Shown here: positions 1 to 11,498 of the stretch, in pieces
Position numbering within the stretch: the stretch's first letter is position 1
Layout of the letters: each line of letters begins with the position of its first letter
Source of the DNA: Canna indica
Taxonomy: Eukaryota; Streptophyta; Magnoliopsida; Zingiberales; Cannaceae
Length of the DNA: 64,000 bases
Assembly: GCA_034359265.1 (NCBI GenBank)
Contig: CP136898.1
Span: forward strand, 374,501-438,500
Reading direction: 5' to 3'
Made by a program: the position numbers and the translations under genes
The notes under the pieces: model-generated
What the model saw: the letters and a program-made list of their open reading frames with translations, nothing else
Database searches by the model: none
What the model was told of the DNA's origin: nothing

Positions 1-652
1 TTCTGGAAACAATGATACTAGACTTGAGAGTGGAGCACGCTTTACAGTTAACCAACATACAGGAAATCCCAAAGGACAAGAAGTTCTAACATTAGAACAT
101 ATAAATAAAAGCATATAAATGCTAGCATCAGCAAGGCAAAGAAAAGGAGCCATTCATTTAATACAGCTGGCATTTGACAGCAACATGATGTAGTTGAAAT
201 GCAGGATACTGACATGGTAACATGGATAGTTGACTCCATAAATTTCATTTTAGTTTTGCTTAATGAGGTGCAAGGCCAGCTAAAGAAGGTTAACTTCCAG
301 CAAACTTATTAAAATGATAAAAGCATTTTAAGCAATTGTAGACTTCCACTTTTCAAGGTCAGAATCTAGAAAGAGAAAAATTGGAAGGATCACGCATAAG
401 AAACTGAAGAAATTATACTTTTCAAATGTACATTTGCGTACAAAGCAATTATCAGTTCTTTTTCTACTTTAGAAATATTAGCATCAAAAATAACTACTGC
501 AGTTCTGCTAAAAATATATTATTTCTAAAGCTGTTGTTTGTGATGTGTCCTTTTATAATCATCTATGTCAAATATTTGTATTCAGAAAAAAATAATTATT
601 ATATATGGTTTCCTTTATTATTCAACATACCTACTTAGTCTGTGAGAGATTA
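1..652. other. Left-edge flank without a recognisable gene
   Basis: AT-rich sequence. Only short open frames occur (about 60-70 codons) and none has a recognisable domain or splice context. The last five bases (648-652) are the left copy of the target duplication of the LTR that follows. It could be intron or 3' flank of a gene lying to the left, but nothing here demonstrates that. Confidence 0.5.
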
Positions 653-2150
653 TGTCACGCCCCGGTTCGGGTCCACCCCCACCATCTTCAAGGCGGGCCC
701 GTTCCGACGCGTGACAGTGGGCGACTCGAAACCCACACAGCGGAAGGAAAACCACGAATCAACATAACATAAAATAAAACAATAACATTAAAACCAACAA
801 TTACAATTTATATGACTGATCAAATACAATTACCCCAAATATACAAAAGCAGCCGCCATCAGAGCTCCACATCTACGACTGACTACTAGATGTCTAAAAA
901 CTATCTACACCTCGATCTACAGATCGACCGCTCTCCCCTGCAAGTCTGAAGCAATAACAACGGAGATCAGCGAATGCTGAGTAGGAGAATCACAATATGA
1001 TCAACATGTATCAAGTGTCAACTCATCAATGCATAACAACATGGCCTAAGATGCAGTCAAAGGCGATGAACACAACAAATACACATCACCTACTCCTAAG
1101 CAACATCAACTGAATCATCGAGCGTGTGAACCATTGGGTAAAAAACCCCACACTCTACCACCCGTAGAGTGGCATCAACCGTCCGCTCCAACGGTGATAC
1201 GACTACCCCCACCAAGCAGGTAGCCCGACGGACGACGTATCGGACAGCCGCGCGACTACCCCTATCCAAGCAGGTAATCCGACGGACTATCCGACATCCG
1301 CACACCCGAAGGTGCCCAAAGTGACTAGTCAATATCCATACCCTCTCCCATGTCTGGAGGGTACCGCACTAAAATGGTCCGGGACCGAAGTCCTCTCCGA
1401 GGCCATAGCCTCCAGATCGACATCAACCATGCAACTCGACTCCAAGAGTGCAACAAGGTATATCACCATGATCAACAACATAGCAACAACTCCAAGTGAT
1501 TATGACATGATCAACAAGATAATAACAAAACATCATGATCAACAATATCACAACAACTCCAAGTGATTATGACATGATCAACATGCTACTAGCATAACAT
1601 CATCATGATCAACAATATAACAACTCCAATTAATTATGACATGATCAACAAGATAAAAGTATGCTCAACAAATATACCACACCACATATATCAACATGAT
1701 ACTAGGCATACAGTGACTAATCCAATGCACATTTGGATTAGCACAACATACTATTATCAAGAATAAACACCAATATGCAACAATAAAATGCAACACATGC
1801 AATTCCTCTACATGACATGTCCAACGATAATATGCAACAGGAGTTCAATAATTTCAGGAAACAAACCAAACAATGGAAGCAAAGGTATTTCCGTAATTTA
1901 TCTCCGACAACAAATCAACAATAGACTTGCAGGCTCAACTCATGCTCAGCACACTCTCCAAACGCCCATGATCAACCAACTCACTCTCCAAACCCCATGC
2001 TCAACTCATTCTCCAAACCACAATTATTTCACACCAATCAATCGACTAAATTCTCCGATTAATAATTTACTATTATTTGAACATCTCGACAACCTCAACC
2101 ACTAACCAACTGAAAGAACAACCTAATAATGCTTTCTCGAAAAACTAACC

Positions 2151-2890
2151 CCACCATCGCGTTCAGCACGCGAAAACGATCAAGATTGCTATTCACCTCA
2201 ACTTCAACCGACAACTCGGAACCCACCAACTAAATTAATTTCAAATACAACTATCAATCACTTACTCAACAACAGCAAAATATCAAAATCATATCAAACA
2301 ATCTCCGATCTGAAATCCGACACCACCATCACGTTCAGCACGCGAAAATGATCGAGATTACTATTCACCTCAACTTCAACCGACAACTCGAGATCCACCA
2401 AATTAATTAATTTCAAACATAACTATATCATTCAATTACTAAACAACAGCAAAATACTAAAATATATCAAAATCACACCAAATGATCTCCAATCTGAAAT
2501 CCGACACCACCATCGCGTTCAGCACGCGAAAATGATCAAGATTCCTATTCACCTCAACTTCAACAGACAACTCGGGGCCTACCAACTAAATTAATTTCAA
2601 ACACAATTCTCACCCACTTATTAAACTACTGAAATAATATCAAAATCATACCAAACGATCTCCAATCAGAAATCCGACACCACCATCGCGTTCAGCACGC
2701 GAAAATGATCGAGATTACTATTCACCTCAACTTCAACAGAGACAACTCGGGATCCACCAAATTAAATTAATTTCAAATACAACTATCAATCACTTACTCA
2801 ACGACAACAAAATATCAAAATCATATCAAACGATCTCCAATCTGAAATCCAACACCACCATCGCTTTCAGCACACGAAAATCTACAACTT
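2151..2890. repeat. Tandem array, unit about 175 bp, five copies
   Basis: The motif CCACCATCGCGTTCAGCACG starts near 2151, 2323, 2507, 2680 and 2855, which are spacings of about 172, 184, 173 and 175 bp. Each unit continues with a conserved stretch about ATTCACCTCAACTTCAACCG and an AT-rich spacer containing ATCAAA. Units diverge by scattered substitutions and small indels. The array lies inside the solo LTR, so it is probably an internal LTR feature, not an independent satellite. Confidence 0.85.
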
Positions 2891-3289
2891 TGGTATTCAC
2901 CTCGACTCGATCCGACAACTCTACGATCAATTACAAAAATACCTCAATAATTCATAAGTCAACCCAATTTCATGCGATACAGCTCTCTTCTCTAAACACT
3001 ATTCATATCTCTCTCACCCGCTCGACTCCCTCACGCTGCCCCTTGCCCAGCGCCCGACGCCACCCTGCTCTGCTCGAACCCATGCCGGCCGGCCATCTCG
3101 GCCGCCGGCGACCACCCCGGCGGCATGGCCGCCCTCTCCCCGACCTCCGCGATCGGTCCGACTCACCGCCGGCCGCCCCTACTACACCCGATCCCGCCAC
3201 CTCCTCTACTCGCCCCGAATCCATGCCGGGCGACTCCCCAAGCCGCCGGCGACCACCACGCTTCTCCTCAGCCTCCAACACCGGCGGGA

Positions 3290-3290
<1 letters not shown>

Positions 3291-3334
<44 letters not shown>
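3291..3334. repeat. Compound (TC)n-(AC)n microsatellite
   Basis: About 15 TC dinucleotides followed by seven AC dinucleotides, within the GC-rich part of the solo LTR. Confidence 0.95.
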
Positions 3335-3968
3335 TTGCGGACCCCCTCCTCTCTCCCTCTCAGCCGCCGCCTACGACCCACACGCCGGCCGGCCATCCCG
3401 GCCTCGCCGGCCTCTCCCACGGATCCCGGCGCCGGCGGGATATCCAATCACACTCTCTCTCTCTCGATCTCCCTCTTCTCCTCCGATCACCCGCAAACCC
3501 ATCTTCTCCTCTCGGCCAGCCGCTACCCGTCGTCGACCGGCGACTCCACAACCTCCTCAACCCTTCGGCCCCGCTCAGTCCCACGATCGACCGACGGAAG
3601 CCCGGATGGCCGCCTGGCAGCCCGCAACCCTCACGCGACCGCTCGCCGTGCCACTTCCGCACGCGATCAGCCCGGGGTACGGCGCAACAACCTCCCCTTA
3701 CCTTGTCTTCGTCGTTCGATTCGTCGGAGATAATAAACGGAAATGAAGGAACGGAGAGGATGAGATCTCCTACCTCGATTCCGCGATTCCGGCGAGGACG
3801 AGCTCCACCGGCGACGCGCGCCGACTCCTCCGCCTGCAGCATCTCCTTCCTCCGCTCACCGCTTCCCTCTCTTCCCCCTCTCTTCTCTACTTCTCCTCAT
3901 TTAAAACCCCTCAACAGCACCTCTCCCTCACTTAACCTCACCCTCACTGCCACCTGGCAACTTTACAC

Positions 3969-3970
<2 letters not shown>

Positions 3971-4010
<40 letters not shown>
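3971..4010. repeat. (AT)n microsatellite at the LTR 3' end
   Basis: About 19 uninterrupted AT dinucleotides, 14 bp before the LTR terminus. Confidence 0.95.
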
Positions 4011-4013
<3 letters not shown>

Positions 4014-4029
4014 CGGATATAACAGATTA

Positions 4030-5171
4030 TATAAGATTAAGCTTAGAATTAAATAGATTCATTTGGTTCAAATCAAGAATTAGTCTATTCTTTGGCTAAA
4101 CCTAAATTAAAAAACAGATGATGCTAATTCCTTTACCAAAAAATGTGATAGTGCTAGTTCCAGGAATCAATAGAGAGTTGATCAACCTGAGGCTAAAGGA
4201 CCAAATTTTGAAAAGATTCAGTCAATATATAGAAATATGATGGGAGGACTGAACCAGGCTCATTGGGGCAAACCAAGCAATATTGGGATTGTTAGTTGCA
4301 AAATATAGGACATCCACCAAAATGGTGGGGAGAATGAGCTACTTGCACAAGAGAAAGATGTTCTAACTTCTAATGACCAGGGTGATGGCAATTTTATCAT
4401 ATTCCAACTGTTTTTTGTTTATTATAGTTCATGCCTTTAGACGTTATACAAGAATTAATTCTAAGCATCTTACTCTAATTTATTAACCTTATGCATGCAG
4501 ATTTTTAGGGGAAAGAATTTCTACTTTTCCATTTATAATGAGAAGATAAAGATACATCTATCGAGCCTTCTTTTGGATGCATCATATAAATCAACACAAT
4601 TTGCAATAATGGATTTGGATGCATCATATAAGTATGAGTTGACGCATACTTAGTTGATGGATTTGCAATTTGCAAGAAACAACAAAACACAATGGACAAA
4701 AGTGATCTTCGTCTTATGATATTGTGGGGTATGTAGCGGTTCAACAGCACAAAGCATTATCAAAGGTTACTATTAAAAATTAACTGCAAGAACGTTAGCA
4801 ATTATTTTTATCAGTATCAACATCCGTGATATGTCTGGAATGTAGGCCATAAGACTGACCAGCAAACAGATACTTTGTATTTACTTAAAATTTAACCTTG
4901 ACTTTGAAAACAAAAATGAAACTGCAAGGGCTCAATCTCCATCCACGAATTTTGGCAGGTGAAGAGCAAATTTATGAACAGTTGAAATGTGCATTAAGGA
5001 GAAAAGAACATTAACCAACATTCTTGAGGAATTGTTGGAGTGTTCGTATTTGGTGTCAGCAATTAGTCTATTTCCTAAAACAACTTCGGCTGAACCCTAA
5101 TTGCAAACTAGAAAGGTTTCAGTAGTATGTATTACCATACTATTACGGAATCTCATCTCACCGAATCGTCC
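4030..5171. other. Intergenic spacer downstream of the CML gene
   Basis: AT-rich sequence between the LTR target duplication and the stop codon of the calmodulin-like gene. It holds the presumed 3' UTR of that minus-strand gene at its right end. A short imperfect direct repeat (GGATGCATCATATAA at about 4575 and 4617) is the only structure I noticed. No coding frame is supported. Confidence 0.5.
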
Positions 5172-5684
5172 TTATGCTGCGATGGGCTTCCTCTCGCCAC
5201 CGCCGGTCATCATCGTTTTGAACTCCTCGAAGCTGACGCTTCCATCGCCGTCCGAGTCGACGGACTGGATCATCCGTCTGCAATCCTCCACGGAGCACTT
5301 CTCCCCCAGGCTCCTCATCACCCGGTGGAGCTCATCCACTGAGATCAATCCATCGCTATCCAGATCATACATCCGGAAGGCGTCCTTGAGCTCCGCCTCA
5401 GCCGCCCCATGGGGAATGCCACGGTGGAAGGCGGCGAACTCCTGAAGATCGACGAAGCCGTCGCGGTCAGAGTCCATCACGGCGATCATCTCCTGGATCT
5501 CTTCGGCGGTGGAGTCCGAGCCGAGGGCGCGGAGTACGGCGGCGAGCTCGGAGGCGGAGATCCTACCGTCGCCGTCGACATCGAAGCGAGCAAAGACCCT
5601 CTCCAACTCGTCCATCCTGCGCAAACCAACGGAGGGCGAGCGCGAGTGCGACGGGGACGACGACGAGATCTGGGGTTTGGCCAT
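5172..5684 (-). CDS. Calmodulin-like protein, CML25/26/27 type, single exon
   Basis: A 170-residue intronless protein with four canonical EF-hands, so it should bind calcium and relay Ca2+ signals to target proteins in the cytosol or nucleus. The loops are residues 35-46 ([12 protein letters not shown]), 71-82 ([12 protein letters not shown]), 107-118 ([12 protein letters not shown]) and 143-154 ([12 protein letters not shown]). All have Asp at position 1 and Glu at position 12, so all four look competent. The N-terminus is Ser-rich (residues 7-18) with no predicted acylation site. I start at the Met at 5684 because the longer frame from 5777 adds 31 residues unlike the family. The family is usually about 140-190 residues. 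The resemblance is closest to Arabidopsis CML25-27, including the spacing before EF1 and the [14 protein letters not shown] helix between EF3 and EF4. Upstream lies a TATA-like box at 5828-5835. Confidence 0.95.
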   Translation of the reverse strand: MAKPQISSSSPSHSRSPSVGLRRMDELERVFARFDVDGDGRISASELAAVLRALGSDSTAEEIQEMIAVMDSDRDGFVDLQEFAAFHRGIPHGAAEAELKDAFRMYDLDSDGLISVDELHRVMRSLGEKCSVEDCRRMIQSVDSDGDGSVSFEEFKTMMTGGGERKPIAA

Positions 5685-5827
5685 GGTCGAGAGCGAGAGA
5701 GAGTGGAGTACTAGTAGCGGGCAAACAAATTGGTTTGGGTGTGAAATATGGGTAGGAGTGCTGGGAGACCGCCACAAACACCAATCACCGTCGCAATGGT
5801 CACATATGGCAATTTGGGTTTCTCTGC

Positions 5828-5835
5828 ATATTTAT
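5828..5835 (-). promoter_or_regulatory. Candidate TATA box of the CML gene
   Basis: On the minus strand the sequence reads CATAAATATG, about 145 bp upstream of the chosen ATG at 5684, a normal distance for a plant core promoter with a leader of about 115 nt. It is placed by position and motif only. Confidence 0.4.
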
Positions 5836-5836
5836 G

Positions 5837-5987
5837 CTCGACTGTTCACGGGTCGGATCGAGTTTAGAAAAAAATCGACTTAATTCGACCAAATGCAATC
5901 GGATCGGATTAGATTCAAAAAATTTACCTCTCAAATCCGACCCGACCTAGTTTGGGTCGGGTAGTCGGATTTACCCGTTCAGTCGCT
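5837..5987. mobile_element. Small hAT-like MITE or remnant in the CML promoter
   Basis: The outer ends read CGACTGTTCACGGGT on the left and ACCCGTTCAGTCGC on the right, an imperfect inverted repeat. The interior is rich in GGGTCGG and CCGACCC words, the composition typical of short hAT-derived MITEs elsewhere in this window. No clean target duplication was found, so the limits are approximate. Confidence 0.35.
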
Positions 5988-8579
5988 CTCTGGAATGGCA
6001 ACCAGCACAGGTCGCCAAGCCCGCCGCAGCAGCCGACACCGGAGACGCGCCGCGGCCCCGAACCTCCACCCTCCGCCGCCTGCACGATGAGCCATGAGTT
6101 CCACTGCTGCATGCCTGCTAATGCCGCCATAGCTGCTATCACCGCCATCGCCTTCCTCTTCTTCTGCCGCCTGCGACGTCGAAGCAAGCAGATCGACCAG
6201 CCTCTGTTTCAGCAGTCCCCTGCTCTCTAATTGCGAGCTCTGCCGCTTGTCTCCCGAGCAATTCCCTCGGCGTAGAAGCCGGCGAAACCTGTAGAAGACG
6301 TGGAGCTTCTTCACCGGTCTCCGCCGCCGCCGGAGCTGAGACGACTGGGCGCTGCTTCGGGTAGCGCTTTTGGCCGTGGCGCATTGCAGTACGAGTAGCC
6401 TAAGCTTCTGCAGAATTAGTATTCTCATCCCTAGCTCCCTCTATATACCCGAGCTATCTCTCAAACCAAATGAGTTATATCTCAATTGCAGCGCTGTGAA
6501 TCTTTAAGAATCCTCTCTCTCTGATCGATCATCGATATGTGAGTGTTTTGTGGAGTGGAACAAGGAAGACCATGTCGTTTAGCTCCGCATAATTGACGAG
6601 GAGAAGGTCACCGATTGCAACCATTGATGGGAACTTTTAAGAAGAGGTCAGAAAAATGAACAAGGGGAGAGGAGGATTCACGTGGCCATCATCATCGTGA
6701 TCCATCTCGCTTTTGGAAAAGCGAACAAAGAACGCGACGCGGTCTACTACTACTACTGCTGCTGCGACTTTAATAGTGCCGTCCGGCACTGGAGAACACA
6801 CGATTTGAGGGTTCAAATCTATTGACATTTGAAGCAAATATATGAGCCGAATTTGGAGCATATGCTGACTGATGTATTGTTTTATATTGTGTCGCAGTCA
6901 GACTGCAACGGGAATTATTTTTGTCACAAGATAATTTATATACCTGTGGACCTTGCAAATACTGAACACATTTGATGATTCTCAGTTTAACTGTAGATAA
7001 TTTTATAATAGTTTATCTATTTATCTTATTTAATGCTCTACTATTACTAACTACATGTCAATACAGCTTGACAGCCTTAAGAGTTAATATATCTATAAAT
7101 AGATAACATTTAAAGAGGCCAATAAAATGCTAACTTGATAACCACGTATATGCAAAGTGATTAAAAAAGCGCAAGTAGACAAATTAAGTGCTGCCTAGAA
7201 TTTGGAATAAGAGCAGACAACCCAGGGTAGGGATATTATTTGATACTGTTCTTAAAGTACTTGCTGATGCACGACACTCCAATTGAAGATTAATGAAAAA
7301 TCCATGAAATGTCGGATAATACAATGCATGACCATTATGTGCAACCTCATAGAAAATAAATAGATTCATGTTTTGTCATGGTTGATGAAGATGAAGCCGG
7401 CAACTCTCCAAGTCCACGTCTATCGTACATTGAAGGATTCATTACCAACAATGATGCTGCTGGAAGGTCAACAGTTTCCTCTGTAAAATTCATTAAAACA
7501 AAGAGTTATTGTTATGAAATATGAAGTTTCAATTTTCAATCTTCCTACTATGTAGGTTCCTAAACTGTGGATCGCAAATACAAAGAAAGAAGCATCGTGT
7601 TTCTCAATTGCAAACTGATTTGTGCTAACCGTGCATAACATCATAAGATCCAAATTCTTTTTGAGTTAACTGTAAAGCACACTACAATATGTTATGATCA
7701 ACAATATTACATTTCAGCCAATCATTTTCATTGATGTGCGAGAATTCCTGCACCACGGAGATACTTCACAAAATGACATAAGGTGGAAGACAAAACACGG
7801 GAAAAGAAAAAGATGATAGGCTTAGAATAGGCCAGGGCCCTCATTTAATATTAAAGATTAAAAACATTACGCATATGACCAAGCAATACAATTGCCAAAT
7901 AATAAAAAAAAGGGAAAGTCTTGTCAAGTATTCGTGGATGCTACACAAGGACTAAACTTTTAATTAGAGGCACTGGACCGCACAATATATGCTATACAAT
8001 ACCAAAAGGCCATCATATAGGCAATCAGTTAAGTGCAAGCTTGTGCACACCCAAGACCCTAGGCTAGTGTCTAATTTCCTAAGTGGCAAAAATTTTTATG
8101 ACACACATACTTTAAGTAATTGAGATTAAGGCTTAGTTGTTGTACACACTTCAAGTAATTGGGTGCATGTCGCTTTGATGTTGGCTTAGGAGCCCTTCAA
8201 GTAGGATGTTTTTCGCAGTTTTTGAAAACTGTTCCTTGACCCAGTCCCAGTTAAACCCCTAAACTGGTTTGGTCAGGAAGACAAGAACTACTCAAAATAG
8301 ATGCACAATTATTTTTCTGGACCACTCGAGATGGATCTTTTAAGTTTTCTTTATATATTTTTTGAACTGAATAGAGTGCAACTTCAACAAATTATCTGAG
8401 GTCCAAAGCAAGCATTTAGGAAAACAATTTAGTAACCATAAAAAGTCCAGACAGCTATACTTTATGAAATCTTAGCAAAAACTGGAAGTTGTGCAACTCT
8501 GTCAAACATAAATGGAATTCACTGAAACTACAACAAAAGACACTTTTTTTGCAATTTAATGAGAAAGAACGAATAAAAC
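5988..8579. other. Intergenic region between CML and the epimerase gene
   Basis: 5990-6430 is GC-rich and carries overlapping open frames on both strands. On the plus strand from 6087 there is a 47-residue frame with one hydrophobic stretch followed by Arg-Arg-Arg. The longest minus frame (149 codons from 6428) has no recognisable domain and a biased Arg/Ala composition. I could not decide whether any is a gene. 6430-8579 is AT-rich and includes the presumed 3' UTR of the epimerase gene near 8500. No transposon termini were recognised. Confidence 0.4.
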
Positions 8580-11375
8580 TCACCATGAGAGATTTTCCCA
8601 ATGAAGAAAACCACCATGGCCTCTTGGATTACTGAAGTTGTACACAGAACCCAAAGCTAATACCAAAGACAAAGAAAGAAAGAATTAACTAGTCAATAAA
8701 GAAGAATCATTATCAAACTCAGAAAACTAAGAAATTTTATGGCAATTAGAATGACAAAATAAGTTAGGTAAACCAGGAGTAATAATGAAAAACTCTTAGA
8801 GATTCGCTCTGTTATAACTTAAATTTGCTTCATGGCAATAGAATTATACCTTCATAACCTCCAATTACTGGATCATCAGATAGAAGAAGTGGCGTATCAA
8901 GATCGACGAAACTGAAAAATAATACCATCCACATACGATGAGATTATATTTGACCCTTTGTCATCAGTTAAAAATACAAAATCCGAAAGAAATATTAGCG
9001 TGCCTGAAACAACCAAGGCCAGCAGCCAGATGACCAGCAAATCCCATGGCCAGTCTTGTTTCAACCATACCACCAATCATAAGACCAAGGCCTGATTCTT
9101 TAGCAATATTGATTATCTCAAGTGCACCAATGACTCCTAGCTTGGCTAGTTTTATGTTGATAACATGGGCTAGGTTTCCTTGTATAATTTTGTGTGCATC
9201 ATCCGCACTCCTGCAACTTTCATCAGCAGCAACAGATATATTATATTTATCCTTTGCGACATGGCTAACAAGATAGAGACCTTCCCAATCGTCTCTATGA
9301 ACAGGTTGCTCAAAGAGAATAGGAGTGACCCCCATAGCTACAACAGAAAAATCATGATATGGAAAGAAGATCAGAATAACAGACTAGAGTAACATATTAT
9401 AAGTTAAATAGGAGAGGACTTGTGTAAAAGTACAACATTTCCTTTTTGTAATGGAAAGTATGCTGAACAGCATATCTTGAAAAAATGAAATAGCATTTAT
9501 ACCACACTGAAGCTGACATGCATGCATAAGCACACCAAAGCCCAAAAGTTACTACCGTTAAGTTTATCAAGAACTTCTATTGCTTGATGAGCTTTATAGC
9601 CTTCATTTGCATCCAAAATAAATGAACAATCAGGATGAACTGATCTGATAGCTCTAAGAACTTCGATATCTGAATTCAAATCTTTTCCCACCTTGAGCTT
9701 CAATGTGCTAAATCCTTGTCTGCAATATTTTGCAGCCAATTCAGCAGCTTCAGTTGGAGATACAATTGGAACCTACATTTGAAACAAACACAGAGGAAAG
9801 TTGAAGAAAGAAGCAGTAGACAAATGGAGATTGTAACACATTTTGGTTAAGGAGAATGCATAACTGTTATATCTGTGGTAATAGAATTTGATGCTCCGCC
9901 AAACAATCTCCAAAGGGGAATTCTAATACTGCTAGCAGCAGCGTCAATCAATGCCATCTCAACCCCAGCTCTGACCTTAAATCCAGACGCATGAGTTTAA
10001 GAAAAGAAATTAACCTATATTAGCAAATTAATGTTGAAAAGATCCTACATATATATAATGGTGCCATGGTGGGAATTTGGGAAAAAAAAACATGAGGATG
10101 AAGTTATAGCTAGAAGAAAGAAAAGAATCGCCAGAAAAATTATAAGACAACAGGTTTGAACTAGTATAACAACAAAAAAAGAAATCAAGCATGTAAATTG
10201 ACATCTTATAGTCTGAATAAGAAATAATTGGCAAGAGAAAGGGATTTTTGCACATTCTAAGATAAAAGCAAACGAAAGGATCAAGATGTTTGGAAATCTG
10301 GCATTCACTACAAGACATTGTACTCGCAAGCCATTGCAGTGTCTAATTCGAAGAAGAGGAACCGTTCCTATGGATGTTTGCTTTATCCTCTCTGGTTTTT
10401 TCCTATTTTCCATCCACATGAAGAATTCATGTTCATAGAGATAAGCAGCCTCTTCGTAGCTGTCATCAGCACCTTCTCAATAAAGGGACTATGGTGTATA
10501 TTTCAGCCAAGCAAGGCAATAACAGGGGAGATCGCCGCTAAGACTGGGTACCATATAAGTACATAACACACATGCCTGAGCAATTGTTAAGCTTATGCGA
10601 AGATCAGAAGACAAAGCGCATTCGCCGATCTCTAATTCTCATCAAAATAAATATTGACTCCCGACGGAAACAAAATCATAGTATGAACTCTCAACGAACA
10701 TACCGATCGGGGTTAAAAGAGAAAATCTCGAATTTTGAGCAAATATCTTATCTTGATCCAATTAGCCCACGAAACAGATCGATCAAATGGCAATTGAAGT
10801 CAAGGCAGGGCGTCATTTATACTAACCGAGGCGAAATCATGTCCAGGAAGAAGGCGGCCGACTTCCGTCAGCACAGCGCCAAGCGTCATGGGCGGGTTCT
10901 GGATGAGGGCTTTACAGGCGGCTGCGGCGGCCTCCAAGGCGGTGGGCTGGTCCTCCGCGGTGACGGAGGGTAGCACGGGGGCCTCCCCCCAGCCGACGCT
11001 GCCGTTGCAGAGCTCCACCCGGATGGCGACATTCCCAACGCGTTCGAGCCGAGAGGAGGCGATGGTGAAAGGACGGGCGAGGGGGACGTTGAGGGGCCGC
11101 CCCTCCGCGCGGATGACGTCGATGGTGAGGGTTTCCTTGAGGCTGCCGAAGCCAAAAGTGGTCGTCTCGGCCGTCTGCGCCAGCATAGCCGCCGCCGGCG
11201 AACGGCGGGTGGAGGTGTCAGCGCAGCGCAAGAGGAGGAGCTGCGGACGTAGGAGTCTCGGGGAATGCCAAGGGCAGGACTTTGTCTGGCTGCGAGGTTT
11301 GGTGGGGAAGAGGAGGGAGGAAGAGACAGCGATGTGGACGGAGGACCCGAGAGCGGGAGAGCGGATTGGATCCAT
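8580..11375 (-). CDS. L-Ala-D/L-Glu epimerase-like enolase-superfamily enzyme, plastid-targeted
   Basis: Six exons on the minus strand: 11375-10827, 9975-9865, 9772-9556, 9337-9004, 8911-8850 and 8656-8580. They join to 449 residues. The protein belongs to the muconate-lactonizing subgroup of the enolase superfamily, whose L-Ala-D/L-Glu epimerases interconvert dipeptide epimers in an Mg2+-dependent reaction. Visible active-site residues are K245 and K247 (KLK motif), metal ligands D274 (DANEGY), E302 (FEQPV) and D331 (ADES), and K355 (NIKLAK) as the opposite base. All are intact. The first 60 or so residues are rich in Ser, Arg and Pro without acidic residues, like a chloroplast transit peptide. 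Intron 4 begins GC (9003-9002), not GT, which keeps the frame through CFSFVDLDTP. The other four introns are GT-AG. The true plant substrate is not shown by sequence. The promoter has a TATA tract and a G-box. Confidence 0.95.
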
Positions 11376-11466
11376 GGTGATTGGTGGTGAAGCTCAAGCC
11401 TGAAGCCTCCCTTCAAACAGGCGCAACCGTACTTGTGTTTATTTTTGAAAAAGCAGAACAGGTCGG

Positions 11467-11481
11467 TTTATATATATATAA
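11467..11481 (-). promoter_or_regulatory. Candidate TATA tract of the epimerase gene
   Basis: A run of TATATATATATA lies about 95 bp upstream of the ATG at 11375 and fits a core promoter position. A CACGTG lies just beyond it. Confidence 0.45.
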
Positions 11482-11492
11482 TTAAATTTGCC

Positions 11493-11498
11493 CACGTG
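11493..11498. promoter_or_regulatory. G-box CACGTG
   Basis: A palindromic CACGTG about 120 bp upstream of the epimerase start and next to the TATA tract. In plants such sites bind bHLH and bZIP factors. Function here is inferred from position only. Confidence 0.4.

Larger units (their letters stand above)
653..4024. mobile_element. Probable solo LTR of an LTR retrotransposon (about 3.37 kb)
   Basis: The element begins TGTCACGCCCCGG and ends ATATAACA, so it has the TG...CA termini of an LTR. It is flanked on both sides by GATTA (648-652 and 4025-4029), the 5-bp duplication expected from integrase. No gag-pol frame, primer-binding site plus internal region, or second copy of the terminus lies between the ends, so a solo LTR left by LTR-LTR recombination is the simplest reading. 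Very long LTRs are known in plant Gypsy-type elements, but assignment to a lineage is inference. Inside are a tandem array of about 175 bp (2151-2890), CT/AC and AT microsatellites, and a GC-rich stretch (3020-3850) with long open frames of low-complexity composition. A non-coding LARD-like element is the alternative. Confidence 0.75.

Noticed and set aside
2151..2890. Regularly spaced repeats considered as a CRISPR-like array
   Set aside because: Units are about 175 bp and contiguous with diverged bodies, in a plant LTR; no short repeat-unique spacer structure.
2890..4056. 388-codon open frame, with long overlapping frames on both strands
   Set aside because: Low-complexity Pro/Ser/Arg sequence driven by GC-rich, CT/AC and AT repeats. 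It crosses the LTR terminus and target duplication and shows no domain.
5979..6428. 149-codon minus-strand frame and overlapping plus-strand frame (5952-6230)
   Set aside because: GC-rich region with simultaneous open frames on both strands and no recognisable domain. The nearest TATA-like sequence is only about 20 bp from the ATG. Kept as undecided, not called.
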